From JBBRHQ01 sp963781345 (GTDB lineage Bacteria; Actinomycetota; Thermoleophilia; Solirubrobacterales; 70-9): DNA of 64,000 bases. A program made the position numbers and the translations under genes. Below the pieces are notes generated by a model. The model ran no database searches, was not told where the DNA came from, and was given only the letters and a program-made list of their open reading frames with translations. Each line of letters opens with the position of its first letter. The first letter of the stretch is position 1. The DNA lies in assembly GCA_963781345.1 (NCBI GenBank), contig CAWAFQ010000001.1, positions 186,001-250,000 of the forward strand, in the 5' to 3' direction. This document shows, in pieces, positions 51,815-60,494 of the stretch.

Positions 51815-52996
51815 GCTCCTATGTCAAGCCGCCCCCGCAAATTGCGGGGTAAGCCTGTCTCTCTGTGGATGGACGGAATTGATCGATCTCTCCCTCTGGG
51901 AATCAATCAGAACACGCCAGACCCGGCGTGCCAGGTAGCGCTTGAGGCAGCGAAGCGCCTCCATCCTGGACTTCCCCTCGGCCTGCTTTTTGGCCAGGAA
52001 CGCCTGGGCCGGGGGATGGATGCGCCCCTGGGTGACGGCGATCCGGTGAAGGGCGCAGTTGAGCTGGCGGTTGCCGCCGCGGTCGAGGCGGTGGCGGTCC
52101 CGTCGACCCGAGGAGGCAGGTATTGGGGCGACCCCTGCGAGGCGGGCGAGCTTCGCGTCGGAGGAGAAGCGGTCGACGCCGGCGACCTCGGCGATCAGCT
52201 TCGCCGCCGAGAGGACGCCGCAGCCGGGGATCTCGAGCAGCTGCGGGTTGTTCTGGGCGACCAGCACCCCCAGCTCCGAGGCGAGCTCGCGGATGCGCCT
52301 GGTGCGGGTGCGGATCGCCCGCACGAGCTCGCGGGAGATCCTGACCCTGGCCGATTGCTCGGCTCGGGAGAGCTTGCCGGCGACCTTCTCGAGCCACTTT
52401 GCCCGGTCAAGCCCTCCGGCCGGGATCTCCAGCTCGGGCCAGAGGTCGTGCAGGTGCCAGCGCAGCCGGCGCTGGTCGTCAGAGCGCTCGGAGACGAGGT
52501 GGTCATGGTGGGCGAGCAGCAGTCTCACCTCGAGGGCCTGCTCGTCGAGGTGGGCCGCGGGGAGGGTTTCAAGTCCCTCGCGCAAGGCGGCCCGGGCGAC
52601 CGAGGTGGCGTCGATCGGATCCGACTTGCCGCGCTGGCGCTGGCTGCGCCTAGCTCCGGCCATCAGCTTCGGCGGCACCCGCAGGACCCGCTCGCCGTGG
52701 TCGATCAGGAAGCGCTCGAGGCCGCCGGAGACATGGCGGCAGTCCTCGATCGCCCAGACCCGCTCATCGTCGAGGCCGCGGGCCCAGCCCAGGAGCTCGG
52801 CGAACCCGGGCTCCCGAGCCGAGGCCGTCAGGTCACCCAGGAGCTCGCCGGTGTGGGAGCGCACCGCCGCTGCGGTGTGGGTGGCCTTGTGTGTGTCTGC
52901 TCCGATCACGATCATCTGCATCGTCCCTTCGTTGGATTGCCTAACGAACGGAACGTCGTCGGACAGACCTCACTGGGGGCGATGCCACGCTCCTAT
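51815..52996 (-). mobile_element. IS110-family insertion sequence (boundaries tentative)
   Basis: The transposase gene at 51824-52921 fills almost the whole element. GCTCCTAT occurs at 51815-51822 and again at 52989-52996, a possible core repeat at the two ends. IS110 elements lack terminal inverted repeats, so the limits cannot be set more firmly. A short hairpin (TTCGTT/AACGAA, 52928-52948) lies in the region upstream of the gene, where IS110 elements encode their bridge RNA. Confidence 0.55.
51824..52921 (-). CDS. IS110-family transposase (DEDD)
   Basis: 365 residues from ATG 52921. The N-terminal RuvC-like DEDD domain opens with 'MIVIGADTHKATHTAAAVRS' (first Asp), then 'ERVWAIEDCRHVSGGLERFL' (Glu) and 'RGKSDPIDATSVARAALREG' (D-x2-D). 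The C-terminal Tnp20 domain has 'LEIPGCGVLSAAKLIAEVAG' (helix-hairpin-helix) and 'IPASSGRRDRHRLDRGGNRQ', which includes the catalytic Ser region. The protein is full length. The last codons pass through a palindrome (CCCCGCAAATTGCGGGG, 51834-51850). Such enzymes are guided by a bridge RNA to insert scarlessly. Confidence 0.9.
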   Translation of the reverse strand: MQMIVIGADTHKATHTAAAVRSHTGELLGDLTASAREPGFAELLGWARGLDDERVWAIEDCRHVSGGLERFLIDHGERVLRVPPKLMAGARRSQRQRGKSDPIDATSVARAALREGLETLPAAHLDEQALEVRLLLAHHDHLVSERSDDQRRLRWHLHDLWPELEIPAGGLDRAKWLEKVAGKLSRAEQSARVRISRELVRAIRTRTRRIRELASELGVLVAQNNPQLLEIPGCGVLSAAKLIAEVAGVDRFSSDAKLARLAGVAPIPASSGRRDRHRLDRGGNRQLNCALHRIAVTQGRIHPPAQAFLAKKQAEGKSRMEALRCLKRYLARRVWRVLIDSQRERSINSVHPQRDRLTPQFAGAA

Positions 52997-53270
52997 CAAG
53001 TCACGACGGCGATCCTCGGACGGCGACGGGCGACAAAACGGATGCTGGTCAGAACGACAGCGAGACTATGAGTCAGCCCGTCGCCGATCCGAGAACCAAC
53101 CGCTCGGGTCGGACGCCACCGTCCGACTGACGTCGACGATGACAGTGAGGTCGAGACTACCGCGCTGCGGGCACGCCATAAGGTCAGCCCTTGGGCCTTG
53201 GATAAAGCTCGCGGTTCCGGTGGGGATCAGGGTCCTATTCGGGAAGCCTGCAATAGGGCGGCTTCTCCAT
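52997..53270. other. Intergenic stretch without supported gene
   Basis: Between the IS110 element and junction site 7 I see no plausible gene on either strand. Open frames here lack ribosome sites and family motifs. Part of it may belong to the IS110 end. Confidence 0.4.
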
Positions 53271-53420
53271 AGATGTGCGCCTGTGCACGCACATCTGCAC
53301 AGGGACCGCCGCCGAGAAGTGCTCAATTTGCAGGCATCTTTAGGGTGGTCGCGACGACCGATACCGGGCCCGATTCGTCTCTCGCGACCACCCACGGATT
53401 GTCGAGCGAGCACGCCTTGC
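53271..53420 (+). repeat. Junction site 7 (L3-R2)
   Basis: The L3 hairpin (AGATGTGCG / CGCACATCT, 53271-53296) and its conserved tail (GATTTGCAGGCATCT-like, GGGTGGTCGCGACGACCGATA) run to about 53362, then GGGCCC and R2 (GATTCGTCTCTCGCGACCACCC). GGGTGGTCGCGA (53343-53354) and TCGCGACCACCC (53382-53393) form a perfect 12-bp inverted repeat, total span 51 bp, equivalent in size to the palindromes at sites 6 and 8. Confidence 0.75.
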
Positions 53421-53495
53421 CACGTTCCTACCTCAGCAAGCGTGATGGCTCAAGAGGAGGGATCCCATCACGGTGTGGGCCCTCCCTCAATGGAG

Positions 53496-53864
53496 TCAAC
53501 CGGTCCGGGTTGGTCCGCTCTCCTTCGTCCCATCGGATGGCTCGTGGGTGCCGGCGCGGTCGACGAACCGAACGCCCTCGGGCTCTTCCAGGGAAAAGCC
53601 GCCGGCGGCGCCCGGCGCCACGTCGATCAGGAAGTTCGGCTCGCGCCAGCGCAGGTATTGCTCGCTGTCGACGAAGAAGGGAGCGCCCCCGATCTCCCCC
53701 AGCTTCACGTCGTTTGGCCCCTGCGGGAGATCGTCGGCCCGAAGGCACATCGCCGCGCTGCCATCGCAGCAACCCCCTGATTGGTGGAAGACGATCGGTC
53801 CGTGCTTCTGTCGGAGTCGCTCGATCAACTCCACCGCCTCGGGGGTGGCTGCGACTTGCCCCAT
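53496..53864 (-). CDS. DUF779 family protein
   Basis: 122 residues from ATG 53864. 'VELIERLRQKHGPIVFHQSG' and 'GCCDGSAAMCLRADDLPQGP' with 'VKLGEIGGAPFFVDSEQYLR' match DUF779 (PF05610), a small family almost always encoded beside NAD-dependent acetaldehyde dehydrogenases. The cysteines in GGCCDGS-x-MC are the conserved feature. It begins 1 nt after the stop of the aldehyde dehydrogenase gene, so the two are one operon. Molecular function undefined. Confidence 0.85.
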   Translation of the reverse strand: MGQVAATPEAVELIERLRQKHGPIVFHQSGGCCDGSAAMCLRADDLPQGPNDVKLGEIGGAPFFVDSEQYLRWREPNFLIDVAPGAAGGFSLEEPEGVRFVDRAGTHEPSDGTKESGPTRTG

Positions 53865-53865
53865 C

Positions 53866-55407
53866 TCAGAAGAAGCCCATCGGCTTGGGGTCGTAGCTGA
53901 CCAGCAGGCATTTGGTCTGTGAGTAGTGGTCGAGCATCATCCGGTGGTTCTCCCGCCCGACTCCGGAGATCTTGTAGCCGCCGAAGGCTGCGTGAGCTGG
54001 GTACTGGTGGTAGCAGTTGGTCCACACCCGGCCGGCCTTGATCGCCCGACCCATGCGGAACGCCTTGGAGCCATCACGGGTCCAGACGCCCGCGCCGAGC
54101 CCGTAGAGGGTGTCGTTGGCGATCTTCAGTGCCTCTGCCTCGTCCTTGAACGTGGTGACCGAGACGACCGGACCGAAGATCTCCTCCTGGAATACCCGCA
54201 TGTCGTTGGTCCCCTTGAGGACGGTCGGCTCGTAGTAGTAGCCGCCCTCCAGCCCGCCGTTCAGTTCAGGCCTGTGGCCGCCGATGAGCAGCTCGGCACC
54301 CTCATCGAGCCCGACCTTGACGTAGCCCTCGACCTTCTCGAGCTGGGCTGCTGAGACCTGCGGCCCCATCATCGTCGCCGGCTCGAGTGGGTTGCCCTGC
54401 ACGATCGCCCCGACTCGCTCGAGCACCCGCTCCATGAACTCGTCATACATCGACTCTTGGATCAGCGCCCGCGACGGACAGGTACAGACCTCGCCCTTGT
54501 TGAAGGCGTAGAGGACAAAGCCCTCGACGGCCTTGTCCAGCAGCTCATCGTCGGCGACCATCAGGTCTTCGAAGAAGACGTTGGGCGATTTGCCCCCCAG
54601 CTCAGTGGTCGACGGGATGATGTTCTGGGCCGCGTATTGCATGATCAGGCGACCCGTAACTGTCTCGCCGGTGAAGGCGATCTTCGCGATCCGCTTGTTG
54701 GAGGCGAGTGCCCGGCCGATCTCGGCCCCGGGGCCATTGACGACGTTGAGCACCCCGGGCGGGACGATCTCACCCACCACCTCGGCGAGCTTCAGGATTG
54801 ACCACGGGGTCGGGCTGGCTGGCTTGACCACCGTGCAGTTGCCTGCGGCGAGCGCCGGAGCAATCTTCCAAGCGGCCATGAGCAGCGGGAAGTTGAACGG
54901 GATGATCTGGCCGACCACACCGAGCGGCTCGTTGAAGTGGTAGGCGACCGTGTCCTTGTCGATCTCCGAGATCCGCCCCTCCTCGGCACGGGCGGCGCCG
55001 GCGAAATAGCGGAGGTGATCGATCACCAGAGGGATGTCGGCGGCCAGCGTCTCGCGCACTGGCTTGCCGTTGTCCCAGCTCTCGGCGATCGCCAGCATCT
55101 CCAGGTTCGCTTCGATCGCGTCGGCCATCCCATCGAGCACCGCCGCGCGCTCCGCGGGCGCGGCCTCTCCCCACTCGTCCTTCGCGGCGTGCGCCGCATC
55201 GAGCGCGAGCTCGATGTCGTCAGGGGTTGAGTTGGCGACCCGGCTGAACTGCTCCCCGGTGACCGGAGTCAGGTTGTCGCGGTACTCACCGTTGCTCGGC
55301 GCCACCCACTTGCCGCCGATGAAGTTATCGTTGCTCTCCGCTACCTCAACCGGGCTGCCCGGCCGGCCGGGAACCTCGAACGCCTTGGTCTTCTCCGCCG
55401 TTGCCAT
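53866..55407 (-). CDS. NAD-dependent aldehyde dehydrogenase (ExaC/AldA-like)
   Basis: 513 residues from ATG 55407 (AAAGGAGAGACGG upstream). The N-terminal substrate-binding part 'NFIGGKWVAPSNGEYRDNLT' leads to 'GQIIPFNFPLLMAAWKIAPA' and 'NCTVVKPASPTPWSILKLAE'. The cofactor loop is 'IAFTGETVTGRLIMQYAA', the general base Glu in 'STTELGGKSPNVFFEDL' and the nucleophile Cys in 'FNKGEVCTCPSRALIQE'. The pattern fits acetaldehyde/long-chain aldehyde dehydrogenases of ethanol and diol metabolism, as does the DUF779 partner. Cytosolic. Confidence 0.9.
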   Translation of the reverse strand: MATAEKTKAFEVPGRPGSPVEVAESNDNFIGGKWVAPSNGEYRDNLTPVTGEQFSRVANSTPDDIELALDAAHAAKDEWGEAAPAERAAVLDGMADAIEANLEMLAIAESWDNGKPVRETLAADIPLVIDHLRYFAGAARAEEGRISEIDKDTVAYHFNEPLGVVGQIIPFNFPLLMAAWKIAPALAAGNCTVVKPASPTPWSILKLAEVVGEIVPPGVLNVVNGPGAEIGRALASNKRIAKIAFTGETVTGRLIMQYAAQNIIPSTTELGGKSPNVFFEDLMVADDELLDKAVEGFVLYAFNKGEVCTCPSRALIQESMYDEFMERVLERVGAIVQGNPLEPATMMGPQVSAAQLEKVEGYVKVGLDEGAELLIGGHRPELNGGLEGGYYYEPTVLKGTNDMRVFQEEIFGPVVSVTTFKDEAEALKIANDTLYGLGAGVWTRDGSKAFRMGRAIKAGRVWTNCYHQYPAHAAFGGYKISGVGRENHRMMLDHYSQTKCLLVSYDPKPMGFF

Positions 55408-55519
55408 CGCCGTCTCTCCTTTGCTCCTGCTTTTCGCGCAAATCGCGACCAAGGCAACCAAAGCACCGCCATGCGCTGTTTTCAACCGTGGAAACCCGCA
55501 TCGTTGCATCGGTTTCTCC

Positions 55520-55794
55520 CGTGGACCCCGCTGCCCGACCTGAGCAAGGCGCTGGCGGAGGCGCCGGCCGAGATCCAGCGCCAGGTCTTCGAGGCCTTCG
55601 AGTTGCAGATCGCCTACGACAAGGTCGGAGGGCGCATTGAACTCTCGGCAACTGTGTCGGAGGCTGTTGCAGATGCCTTCGAGAACACGAAAGCCCTCCG
55701 CAAGGAGGGCTCAGTGGTGGTCGTGAGAGACATAGCGGGGGCCCGATTCGTTTCTCGCGACCACCCGCGGATCGTCGAGCGAGCGGCTGCCTGA
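55520..55794 (+). pseudogene. Serine recombinase C-terminal remnant with junction site 8 (L2-R2)
   Basis: 'LSKALAEAPAEIQRQVFEAF' then 'ELQIAYDKVGGRIELSATVS' and EAVADAFENTK resemble the C-terminal coiled/beta region of large serine recombinases (resolvase/invertase superfamily). The catalytic N-terminal domain is absent and the left part of the frame (55471-55519) has no similarity. The frame crosses a GCAA-loop hairpin (55692-55711) and the near-palindromic site 55716-55765 (arms GGTGGTCGTGAGAGAC and GTTTCTCGCGACCACC), then stops at 55792-55794. The gap 55408-55519 shows no gene. Confidence 0.65.
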
Positions 55795-55969
55795 TAACGC
55801 CCCGATGTGCTCGAACCAGGGAAGCAAGACCGCTCCATGTCCACCCTTTGTTGGCATGGGGCGCTCCCGTATCGGTGATCAGGCGTTTCTGCCAGGGTTG
55901 AATCGGCATGGCGATCAAGTGGGGCCCAATCGTAGGCAGCGACGAAGGGACCCGACGGTCGCGGGCGCG

Positions 55970-57243
55970 GTGACGCGCTTCGCCCTCGCCGGGTTGATCG
56001 CGCTCGCGGTCGTCGGCGTGATCAGCTTTCTGGTGACGCGGAACATCGGCAGCTCGGAGGCCCTGAAGCACGCGCGGGATGTGACCCGGATCGTCGGGCG
56101 AGAGGAATCGTCGAGCCGAACCTGCCCAGGGGCCTGGTCGAGCGGCGCCCGGCGGCGATCGCGCGATTCAATCGCCTCGTTCACCAGCGGGTCCTCCGCG
56201 ATCCCGATCGTCCGGGTCAAGGTCTGGACGCCCTCGGGCCGGCTTCGTCTACTCCGACGAGCCGCGGCTGATCGGCCGCGCTACAAGCTGGGAAGCGATG
56301 AGCTCGCGTCACTGAAGACCGGCGAGGTCGACTCCGGCGTCAGCGACCTCTCGCTGCCCGGAGAACCGCTACGAGCGCGGGCAAGGCGAGCTGCTCGAGG
56401 TCTACCTGCCGGTCAAGGGCGCGCAGGGGGAACCGCTGCTGTTCGAGGCCTACCAGCGGTTCAGCTCGGTGGCCTCGAGCGGCCGCGAGATCTGGCTCGC
56501 GTTCGCGCCGGCTCTGCTGATCGCGCTTCTCGTGCTCGAGCTGGTCCAGCTCCCGCTCGCCTCCTCGATGGCAAAGAGAATCCGCCGTGGCAGCAGGGAG
56601 CGCGAGGCGCTCCTGCAGCGTGCCGTCGACGCGTCCGATGCGGAGCGGCGCCGGATCGCCGCCGATCTGCACGACGGGATCGTCCAGGACCTGGCCGGGC
56701 TCTCCTTCTCGCTCGCGGCCGCGGCCGAGCGGGCCGGGTCCGGCGAGGGCGAGCCGGCCGCGGAGGTGCTGACGTCGGGGCGCCGACCAGACGCGCCAGA
56801 GCGTGCGCGAGCTGCGCAGCCTGCTGGTCGAGATCTATCCCCCCAGTCTCGAGCGAGCCGGCCTCGAGGCGGCGCTCTCGGATCTGCTGGCCCCGCTCGG
56901 CGGGCCGCGGGATCGAGACCAGCCTCGAGGTACCCGAGGCAGCTGCGAGATCGCACCCGAGCGCGAGGCGCTGCTGTTTCGCGCGGCGCAGGAGGCGATC
57001 CGCAACGCGGCCGCCCACGCCGAACCGCGCCGCGTCGATGTCAGCGTCCGATCCGAGCCCGACGCCGTGACCCTGGTGGTCAGCGACGACGGCCGGGGTT
57101 CTCGGTCGAAGAGTCGGCTCGCGGGACGTGCCGAGGGGCACCTCGGGCTCTCGTTGCTGCGCGACCTCGCCGCACGACGCCGGGGCGACGCTCGAGATCG
57201 AGTCGACCCCGGGCAGCGGGCACCCGGGTGCGGCTCGAGGTGA
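55970..57243 (+). pseudogene. Sensor histidine kinase (NarX/DesK-type, HisKA_3), multiply frameshifted
   Basis: From about GTG 55970: a transmembrane helix 'FALAGLIALAVVGVISFLVT', an extracellular region in shifting frames ('DPIVRVKVWTPSGR', 'LKTGEVDSGVSDLS', 'GELLEVYLPVKGAQGEP'), and a second helix 'WLAFAPALLIALLVLELVQ'. The dimerisation/phosphoacceptor motif 'RRRIAADLHDGIVQDLAGLS' (His about 56668) follows, then 'RSLLVEIYPPSLERAGLEAA' and an ATPase domain with 'AAQEAIRNAAAHAEPRRVDV' (N box), 'VSDDGRG' and 'GHLGLSLLRDLA'. At least six indels interrupt a protein of about 430 residues. The cognate regulator gene follows directly. Confidence 0.7.
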
Positions 57244-57251
57244 GCCGCATC

Positions 57252-57907
57252 GTGATCCGCGTCCTGCTCGCCGAGGACCACCCGGTGGTGCGTGCCGGGC
57301 TCGAGGAGCTGCTCTCGGGCGCCGGGACATCGAGGTCGTCGGCGCGGCCGAGGACGGGAGCAGGCGGTCGCCCTCGCCCCCGAGCAGCGTCCGGACGTCG
57401 TCCTCATCGACCTGTCGATGCCGAAGGTCGACGGGATCGAGGCGATCGGGCGGATCCTCGACGCCGACCCCGAGATGCCGATCGTCGTCCTGACCGCGTT
57501 CTCGGAGCGCGAGCGGATCCTCGCCGCGCTCGACGCCGGCGCACTCGGCTACCTGCTGAAGGACGCCGAGCCCGAGGAGCTGTTCGCCGGCAATCCGGGC
57601 GGCCGCCCGCGGCGAGTCGCCGCTGGCGCCGAAGGCGGCGCAGGCCGTGCTGGCCGACCGGGCCGAGCAGCGCTCGGTCGAGCTCACCAAGCGCGAGCGC
57701 GAGGTCCTCGCGCTCGTCGCCGAAGGCCTGTCGAACAAGTTGATCGCCAGGCGCCTCGAGATCAGCGAGAAGACGGTCAAGGCCCACCTGACCAGGATCT
57801 ATCGAGCAGATCGGCGTCACGACCGCACGCAGGCGGCGCTCTGGGCCCAGCGGCACGGGATCGGCAGCGCCGCTGGTTACCTAGGCACGACGGACGACCC
57901 CGCGTAA
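57252..57907 (+). pseudogene. NarL/LuxR-family response regulator, several frameshifts
   Basis: GTG 57252 begins 'IRVLLAEDHPVVRAGLEELL' (acidic pocket Asp-Asp region ED), and in a second frame 'PDVVLIDLSMPKVDGIEAIG' supplies the phosphorylated Asp and 'PIVVLTAFSERERILAALDA' with 'GALGYLLKDAEPEELFA' the conserved Thr and Lys. The C-terminal helix-turn-helix is 'LTKREREVLALVAEGLSNKL' and 'ISEKTVKAHLTRIY'. Four or more 1-nt changes (about 57326, 57358, 57590, 57806-57815) break it. Together with the kinase just upstream it is a NarXL/DevRS-like pair. Two palindromes lie in the adjacent divergent promoter region (58218-58279). Confidence 0.75.
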
Positions 57908-57938
57908 AGGCGGGGCCGATCGCCTGTCAATGGTTGGA

Positions 57939-58151
57939 CTAGGGGTGGTTGACGCCGTGCTCTTTGCCGTGATGGTGGCGGCCGTGATGGTGATGCCGCT
58001 TGCCCTTGTCGTCCTTCTTGCCCTTGTGCTCCTGGTGCTGACCGGGGGGGTCGTCGACGCCGTTGCTGGCCTGGGCGGCGCCAACGCCGCCGAACGCCAT
58101 CGCAGCGGTGATGCCGGTGAGGGTGAGGACTCGCGTGATTCGCTTGGTCAT
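57939..58151 (-). CDS. Small secreted His-rich protein
   Basis: 70 residues from ATG 58151 (ATAGGAGAAG ribosome site). A signal peptide 'RVLTLTGITAAMAFGGVGAA' with QAS cleavage leaves a 40-residue mature peptide, 'NGVDDPPGQHQEHKGKKDD' then KGKRHHHHGRHHHGKEHG. Ten histidines in the last 25 residues suggest binding of Zn, Ni or Cu outside the membrane. No family is recognised. It is transcribed divergently from 58355, sharing the promoter region with the paired palindromes. Confidence 0.65.
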   Translation of the reverse strand: MTKRITRVLTLTGITAAMAFGGVGAAQASNGVDDPPGQHQEHKGKKDDKGKRHHHHGRHHHGKEHGVNHP

Positions 58152-58217
58152 GGCTTCTCCTATTGGATTCGTGGGCTTGGAAGCCAGGATCGGGGAAACG
58201 CGGTCCGCCTTTCAAGG

Positions 58218-58279
58218 GGACATTGGTCCTAGGACCTCATGCTTAGTGCCCGCCCGAGATGGTCGTAGGACCAATGTCC
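58218..58279. promoter_or_regulatory. Paired palindromic operators in a divergent promoter region
   Basis: GGACATTGGTCCTA (58218-58231) and TAGGACCAATGTCC (58266-58279) are perfect 14-bp inverted copies. The left one is part of a perfect palindrome GGTCCTAGGACC (58225-58236), the right one of GGTCGTAGGACC (58261-58272). They lie between two divergently transcribed secreted-protein genes and 310 bp from the end of a NarL-family regulator. The pattern resembles binding sites of NarL/DevR-type regulators. Confidence 0.55.
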
Positions 58280-58354
58280 ACTGGAAGTTCGGACTCTCGC
58301 ACTGACACGCTGTTCCCACTAGTCGACGCGACTACGGCAAGAGAAAGGCTCACG

Positions 58355-58819
58355 ATGAAAAGGAAGAGACGCAACATCCCGATCCTGCTCGCCCTCGGCA
58401 CCATCGGCGTCCTGGTATTCAGCGCCTCGATGGCATCCGCGAAGCACGGCACTGACGACCCCGCCGGCCACATCCGTCACGGGGGCGCGAGCGCTGACTC
58501 GCCCCCTCGCTCAGGCGGCAACGACGGCGTGCGAAGGAGTGGCGCGTGCAGCGCCAGCAGCAGTTGGAAGTTGAATGCCAAGCCCCGGGACGGCCGCTTG
58601 GAAACCGAATTCGAGGTGGATCAGAACCGATCAGGAGTGCGGTGGCATTTCAAGCTAAGCCTCAACGGCACGAAGGTCGCGGAAGGCAACCGGGTCACCA
58701 AGCCGCCGAGCGGATCGTTCACAGTCGAACGACGTCTCGCCAACTCCGCAGGGCCCGACAAGATCTCTGCCGTCGCGACCCGCAACGGAGAGAGATGCCG
58801 GGGCTCACTCACGATCTAG
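58355..58819 (+). CDS. Small secreted protein, function unknown
   Basis: 154 residues from ATG 58355 with GAGAAAGG upstream. The signal peptide 'IPILLALGTIGVLVFSASMA' ends SASAKHG-like (MASAKHG), followed by a polar linker (DDPAGHIRHGGASADSPPRS). A beta-rich domain (about residues 62-154) has 'ACSASSSWKLNAKPRDGRLE', 'VRWHFKLSLNGTKVAEGN' and 'ERCRGSLTI', with two cysteines that probably pair. It begins with the same 'DDP...GH' type segment as the neighbouring His-rich protein. I do not recognise a family. Confidence 0.65.
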   Translation: MKRKRRNIPILLALGTIGVLVFSASMASAKHGTDDPAGHIRHGGASADSPPRSGGNDGVRRSGACSASSSWKLNAKPRDGRLETEFEVDQNRSGVRWHFKLSLNGTKVAEGNRVTKPPSGSFTVERRLANSAGPDKISAVATRNGERCRGSLTI

Positions 58820-58873
58820 GACCAGCCGAGCGATGATGCTGCGAGGTGGCAGCACCGCAGATAGCCAAGAAAC

Positions 58874-58899
58874 GCAAGCCCGCCTCCGAGCGGGCTTGC
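58874..58899. terminator. Hairpin terminator
   Basis: GCAAGCCCGC and GCGGGCTTGC pair perfectly (10 bp) around a 6-nt loop, about 55 bp after the stop of the secreted-protein gene. No T-run follows, which is common in GC-rich actinobacteria. Confidence 0.6.
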
Positions 58900-58977
58900 G
58901 CCTGATCGGGGCGACTGGATTGAAGAGCGACCGCTCGGCTCGCAGCCGAGTGAAGGCCTCGTCTCCCAGCTGTCCCT

Positions 58978-59108
<131 letters not shown>

Positions 59109-59317
59109 ATCGACAGCATCAGACCTTCTCGCCTAGTCAGGCGTGGACTCAAGGCTGCAGCGGTCGCCTTAGTTGCCTTGAGTTCCTCTCAGATTGATGC
59201 CCGAATTGATGCCCGAACCGATCGGAGCAGCTCAACTCCAGCGACCAGGGGATCCGCCCCTCTTGGTCGTTCCCCCAGGCTCTGCCAGCCATCAATCGGG
59301 CACTCGCGTGCCTGGGC

Positions 59318-60412
59318 TCACTTAGTCTCTCCTGGGGGCGGATTCTCGGCGAGGTGTTCGAAGGCATCGAGCACCCATCCGCTGAGCTTCTCGGCCTGCG
59401 CATCTAGCGTGCTTTCGCTCAGCAGCTGGTCTGGGTAGCGGAAGCGCCAGACTCGCCACCAGCCGCCGTCCTTGAGGCAGCGGAACTCGTCGTGCATCCT
59501 TGCGGATATCCAAGCGCGGTTAGCATCGCCTTCCAAGGGAGCGCCTGACTTGGGAAACGTGGCGCCCGCGGCGAAGACCCAACCGCCCAGAGGTTCCGCT
59601 ACGTAGTTCGTGTCCACACGGCAGGTCCATTCGAAAAACGCAGGGCCCCAACCGGGCTCAGCGGCTTTGCCCTCTTTGGTCGGCGCATAGCAGCGCCACC
59701 CCGGACCCATGATGCCTCCACGTGCCTCAGATCCCTGAAGCGGTCCCCACTCCTTCTTCAGCCGTTCATCGACGAGGTTCGCCAGCCTGTCCATTGTGGG
59801 CCTGATTTCTGGCAGCACTCTGAGTGCGAGCGCTTGCTCTGCCCGAAGTGGCTCTGTGTCGATCAATTTCATCTCCCTCAGATAGTGGTGCAATTGATCC
59901 AGCAACCAGCGCTCGACTTCACCTATACCCTCGTCGCGTGCGAGTTCACTGACGTCTCGCGCGATCTCCTGCCAGGTATGGGTTCGAACCTTGCCTCCCA
60001 AGCTGGGACGAATCTCCGGCATCGTGTTGGTGGGCCCTAGAAGCACGACCTGGCGATCGCCGCAATCCTGCAATTCGCTCAGGCCCTCTACATAGGTATC
60101 GAGTTGGAATCCGCTCTCGGGCGCCCCAAGCTTGTTCTCGATCCAGATCACGGCGGGCGGTTGCTGATCGCGCTCGACTGCAAGCTCCGCGTCAACGAAG
60201 CCGAAGGCTCCCCGCTGGGTGCGCACCATCCGCTGCGTCTGCACGACCGGCCTACCCGACACAGGGCTCATGAGCCATTGGCTGGCGAGCGTTTCGGCAA
60301 GCGCCGGTACCCGCTGGAGTACTGAAGCGAAGATCTCAGTGAGGCGGTTCTCGCTCTGATCGGGGCCTTCCGTGCCCCGGTAATGAGTGATTTGGCGGAA
60401 GAAGGAACTCAT
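59318..60412 (-). CDS. PD-(D/E)XK nuclease superfamily protein
   Basis: 364 residues from ATG 60412. 'RGTEGPDQSENRLTEIFASV' at the N-terminus and 'GFVDAELAVERDQQPPAVIW' plus 'IENKLGAPESGFQLDTYVEG' form the D...E-x-K catalytic pattern of the PDDEXK_4 type (PF14281). The latter two-thirds are helical, with Trp-rich strands (WGPAFFEWTCRVDTNYVAEP). Relatives occur in mobile and defence loci, usually without a known partner. Less biased codon use and lower GC than its neighbours suggest acquisition, and it sits directly right of junction site 9. Confidence 0.7.
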   Translation of the reverse strand: MSSFFRQITHYRGTEGPDQSENRLTEIFASVLQRVPALAETLASQWLMSPVSGRPVVQTQRMVRTQRGAFGFVDAELAVERDQQPPAVIWIENKLGAPESGFQLDTYVEGLSELQDCGDRQVVLLGPTNTMPEIRPSLGGKVRTHTWQEIARDVSELARDEGIGEVERWLLDQLHHYLREMKLIDTEPLRAEQALALRVLPEIRPTMDRLANLVDERLKKEWGPLQGSEARGGIMGPGWRCYAPTKEGKAAEPGWGPAFFEWTCRVDTNYVAEPLGGWVFAAGATFPKSGAPLEGDANRAWISARMHDEFRCLKDGGWWRVWRFRYPDQLLSESTLDAQAEKLSGWVLDAFEHLAENPPPGETK

Positions 60413-60494
60413 TCAGTCTGTGAGGTGTCAGTTCCGGCAGACCCGCTCCGACACTAGCCCAGCAAACCGATGGATACCAGAGGAGATGCAGGGC

